Part shown: in pieces, positions 45,332 to 45,817 of the stretch
Layout of the letters: the number at the start of each line of letters is the position of its first letter
How positions within the stretch are numbered: position 1 is the stretch's first letter
Source of the DNA: Planctomycetales bacterium
GTDB lineage: Bacteria; Planctomycetota; Planctomycetia; Pirellulales; Pirellulaceae
Direction of reading: 5' to 3'
NCBI GenBank assembly: GCA_020427005.1
Contig: JAGQOY010000031.1
Span: 1 to 45,817 of the forward strand
Length of the DNA: 45,817 bases
Notes under the pieces: generated by a model
What the model was told of the DNA's origin: nothing
The model's database searches: none
What the model saw: only the letters and a program-made list of their open reading frames with translations
Made by a program: the position numbers and the translations under genes

Positions 45332-45817
45332 TCACTCTACAAAATTGTCAAAAATTTCTTTCGACAGCCAACTTTCGAGATCTGCTTCACTCCGATTGGG
45401 AGCACGGTTGGCAGGAGCGAAATGAGAATTGTTCAAGAAGCGGTCGCAACCGAATAGGATCCAAATTTCCGATCGCTGACTTGCCGATTCTGATTCCGTC
45501 AACTCTAGCTTAATAAGTTTCAACTCTGGAGCCGTTCCGACATCGGAATTCTGCTGCCTGAACGTAGCTGGCCCAGCAACGCTTTCAAGCTTCCGATGTT
45601 GAAGGGACTCAGAATTTTGAAGGGACTTATGCAATGTCCTTGCCATTCGTTCGCCTTCAATTAACAGCTCTGCCTCAGTCGATGTGGCTGGCAATGCATC
45701 TACCAACAAAACAATTCGTCCTCTTTCAGCCAGTACTTGCTCAATTAATGGCTGGGAGCTCACAAAATCCTGTTGTTTGAAGTGCATCAATAGAAGCTTT
45801 CGACCTGAGTGATACTC
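45332..45817 (-). CDS. C-terminal part of an unrecognised protein, runs off the window
   Basis: The minus-strand frame is open from the window edge to a TGA or equivalent stop at 45332, giving at least 161 residues. The internal ATG at 45787 could be a start, but the frame continues upstream without a stop, so a longer gene is more likely. Near the N-terminal side is GRIVLLVDALPATSTEAELL, a beta-strand followed by an acidic turn, and the C-terminus is charged (ESWLSKEIFDNFVE). No domain can be named. It precedes the ABC transporter genes in the same orientation with a 223-base gap in which I see no gene, so it may or may not share their transcript. Confidence 0.55.
   Translation of the reverse strand, partial: EYHSGRKLLLMHFKQQDFVSSQPLIEQVLAERGRIVLLVDALPATSTEAELLIEGERMARTLHKSLQNSESLQHRKLESVAGPATFRQQNSDVGTAPELKLIKLELTESESASQRSEIWILFGCDRFLNNSHFAPANRAPNRSEADLESWLSKEIFDNFVE

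Noticed and set aside
45045..45335. 96-codon minus-strand frame between the partial gene and the ABC ATPase
   Set aside because: It overlaps the ATPase start by 64 bases, has no ribosome-binding sequence and only one weak hydrophobic stretch.

Overview
The window looks like a chromosomal segment of a planctomycete, probably from the Pirellulales/Rhodopirellula side of the phylum. The evidence is gene content: a PSCyt1/DUF1587/DUF1595/DUF1592/DUF1588/DUF1585 cytochrome-like giant paired with a DUF1552 protein, DUF1080 and sulfatase genes, and a planctomycete-style type II secretion operon. I see no rRNA, tRNA, CRISPR array, insertion sequence or prophage.

Region 1 (53-1640, minus strand) is a short operon. 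A secreted protein of unknown function is followed by a TadE/TadG-like pilus or surface protein. Its leader carries a near-consensus cyclic-di-GMP-I (GEMM) riboswitch aptamer at about 1541-1626, which is the most striking regulatory element here.

Region 2 (1856-13393, plus strand) is a tightly packed catabolic cluster: DUF1592-type protein, DUF1552 protein, SMP-30/gluconolactonase-like protein, DUF1080 protein, iduronate-2-sulfatase-like sulfatase, a proline-racemase-family enzyme with both catalytic cysteines (4-hydroxyproline epimerase type), and a DadA-like FAD oxidoreductase. The last two would form the first two steps of trans-4-hydroxy-L-proline degradation. The others suggest breakdown of sulfated or glycosylated polymers at the cell surface.

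Region 3 (13594-17853) holds a 975-residue exported protein of unknown function and a convergent ATP-grasp enzyme.

Region 4 (18168-32693, plus strand) is a type II secretion-like operon in the canonical order D-E-F-G-H-I-J-K-L-M. It is strongly modified. The GspD-like protein has the periplasmic N-domains but no recognisable secretin barrel and ends in a Gly-rich tail. Four pseudopilins have Ala instead of Gly before the cleavage site. GspJ carries a Gly/Ser/Thr-rich insert and GspK an EF-hand. The GspM-like protein is fused to an Ig/cadherin-like module and a PilP/GspC-like module. No gspC, gspN or prepilin peptidase gene lies in the window.

Region 5 (32715-40246) contains an NCS2/AzgA-like permease divergent from a Cys/Met-metabolism PLP enzyme. 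Then comes a minus-strand series: STAS anti-anti-sigma protein, RsbW-like kinase, a Tat-signal protein of unknown function, and a complete myo-inositol oxygenase. A DUF937 protein follows. Region 6 (40552-45817, minus strand) is a two-gene MacB/LolD-like ABC transporter preceded by the 3' part of an unrecognised gene that runs off the window.
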